From positions 8,267,200 through 8,331,199 of the forward strand of contig CM032809.1 in the NCBI GenBank assembly GCA_019155185.1: 64,000 nt of DNA, given 5' to 3'. Below are positions 62,860 to 64,000 of this stretch, one piece after another. Under the pieces are notes generated by a model. That model made no database searches and was not told the origin of the DNA. It saw only the letters and a list, made by a program, of their open reading frames with translations. Numbering within the stretch: position 1 is the first letter of the stretch; each line of letters starts with the position of its first letter. Source of the DNA: Beaufortia kweichowensis. Its lineage: Eukaryota > Chordata > Actinopteri > Cypriniformes > Gastromyzontidae. The position numbers and the translations under genes are program-made.

Positions 62860-63073
62860 TACTTCAACAACTAAAATACATGTTGAAGAAAAACACATTA
62901 TATGGTGATTTTTATGTTCTGAGACGCAGTAGTACCTTTTCACAATGTCCCATTAATAATTGAATAGCAGTGTGCTGTTATTAAAGTATTATCTTTTCAA
63001 ACGGAGCAGATTATCTATGAACTGTATGAGCACAAATCGAGCAGCAGTCATTTGCGCATGCGTCACAAACACT

Positions 63074-63085
63074 GAAAGTGAAACT
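63074..63085 (+). promoter_or_regulatory. tapbp: ISRE upstream of tapasin copy 2
   Basis: GAAAGTGAAACT, extended by GAAAC, about 110 bp before the ATG of the second tapasin gene. Confidence 0.75.
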
Positions 63086-63194
63086 GAAACGCTGAAAGCT
63101 ACGCGGATGTTTTGGGGAAAATCCGTCGGGTGTTTAATACACCGAACAGCACAATAACCTGCAAAGAAGCATCATTTCAACCAACACAGCAAAA

Positions 63195-64000
63195 ATGTCC
63201 GAGATTTCGACCATTTTTAAGTTGTCTATTATCGCATTTACATTGTTTTTTGGTGGTAAGTACTCTTGGATTTTGTTCATTCAAATATACAGCTGCAACT
63301 GTGAATTGTTTGACTTCTTCGCTTCATTCTCGTATGTGATCGTGTTTAATGCTTTTGCTGCACATGTTTTAAATATATTGCTGTGCAGGAGTCTGTTTAC
63401 AATTAGAAAGACATGCAAAACTTATACAAACATGCTAATGAAATGAGACTTAACCCTCATGGAAACGTGTTGTAGTATATTTTACTATAGTAAATTGTAG
63501 TAAAATTCCTGTACGATAATGTTTTTGTACATTGCCATATTGTTAATATTGTAAAGTATACTACAGTTTTTACTTAAGTTCATCAAATTACTAGTGTTAA
63601 TACCACTGCATAGAATACATTAACAAAGTGTAGTATTTGCTATAATAATATACAGTATACTAAACTATACTACAATATATTGTAATATACAAATAATATA
63701 CACAACTATACTACACTGATTTTCATGTAGGATGAATATAATGCTTATAATCTCTTCCTTAGTATTTGGTTCTGGATGTCCAGTTCTGGAGTGTTGGTTT
63801 GTACAGGAGAAGCCGGGTCACAGAGGGGGTTTCTCAGTACCAATGAGTCAAGAGAAATCTCTCATGTTCATCACAACTGAAGACTACAGCGAAGAAACAT
63901 TATCAAAACTTCATCCTCCAGCAGATATCAGCCCATCCAGAGTTTACTATGTCACTGGTCAGTGTCAATTTGTGTTGATTTGTGAACTATATAATATGTA
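63195..64000 (+). CDS. tapbp: tapasin (TAPBP), copy 2, cut by window end
   Basis: The leader exon 63195-63255 and exon 2 63763-63957 are present and in phase, differing from copy 1 by only silent changes in exon 2 (for example GAT ATC context GCT to GCA). Later exons lie beyond the window. Intron 1 lacks 27 bases found in copy 1 near 46954-46981. Whether the exon 5 frameshift of copy 1 is shared cannot be seen. Confidence 0.9.

Larger units (their letters stand above)
54060..64000 (+). repeat. segmental duplication, copy 2 (runs off the window)
   Basis: This is a second copy of about 39000-47693 in the same orientation, plus a LINE insertion of about 1.28 kb. Many one- to five-base indels separate the copies, especially in 54-58.4 kb and 60-62.3 kb, while 62677-64000 is almost unchanged in coding parts. 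Confidence 0.93.

Overview
This window is vertebrate genomic DNA. Its genes are split into many exons with GT/AG introns, the intergenic sequence is AT-rich and carries GT microsatellites, foldback (MITE-like) elements and a LINE fragment, and there is no operon structure. The gene set is the core of a bony-fish MHC class I region. The gene order and repeat style fit a cyprinid (carp/zebrafish-like) fish, but that is inference.

Layout, left to right: (1) 0.05-2.0 kb, minus strand: remains of an MHC class II beta-like gene with leader, beta1, beta2 and transmembrane exons recognisable but the reading frame broken. (2) 2.9-10.6 kb, minus: brd2, complete, 12 coding exons, 816 codons plus stop. 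(3) 10.6-20.7 kb: about 10 kb with a CCAAT-rich promoter area, repeats and one possible orphan first exon. (4) 20.7-24.3 kb, minus: tap2, 11 exons, 719 codons plus stop. (5) 25.3-35.1 kb: four immunoproteasome-type beta subunits, psmb9 (minus), psmb12 (minus), psmb13 (plus) and psmb8 (plus). psmb12 and psmb13 are head to head with 143 bp between their ATGs. (6) 37-43.8 kb, minus: an intact U-type MHC class I gene. (7) 46.9-50.0 kb, plus: tapasin (tapbp) with one frameshift. (8) 51.7-60.2 kb, minus: a second class I gene with a broken alpha1 exon. (9) 63.2 kb to the window end, plus: the start of a second tapasin gene.

The right third is a tandem duplication. About 39.0-47.7 kb is repeated at about 54.06-64.0 kb. 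The repeat includes the class I leader and alpha1 exons, the promoter, and the head-to-head tapasin gene. Its left edge falls inside the long intron between the class I alpha1 and alpha2 exons, so the two class I genes share alpha1 and upstream sequence but have clearly different alpha2, alpha3 and transmembrane exons. An L2-like LINE fragment sits only in the second copy.

The genes form one pathway. The proteasome subunits cut proteins to peptides, TAP2 (with a TAP1 partner not encoded here) pumps the peptides into the ER, tapasin bridges TAP to class I molecules, and class I presents the peptide. Interferon-response (ISRE-type) sequences lie next to tap2, psmb9, psmb8, both class I genes and both tapasin genes, which fits joint induction. 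All exon coordinates were worked out by eye from splice signals, reading phase and family conservation; no database search was run.
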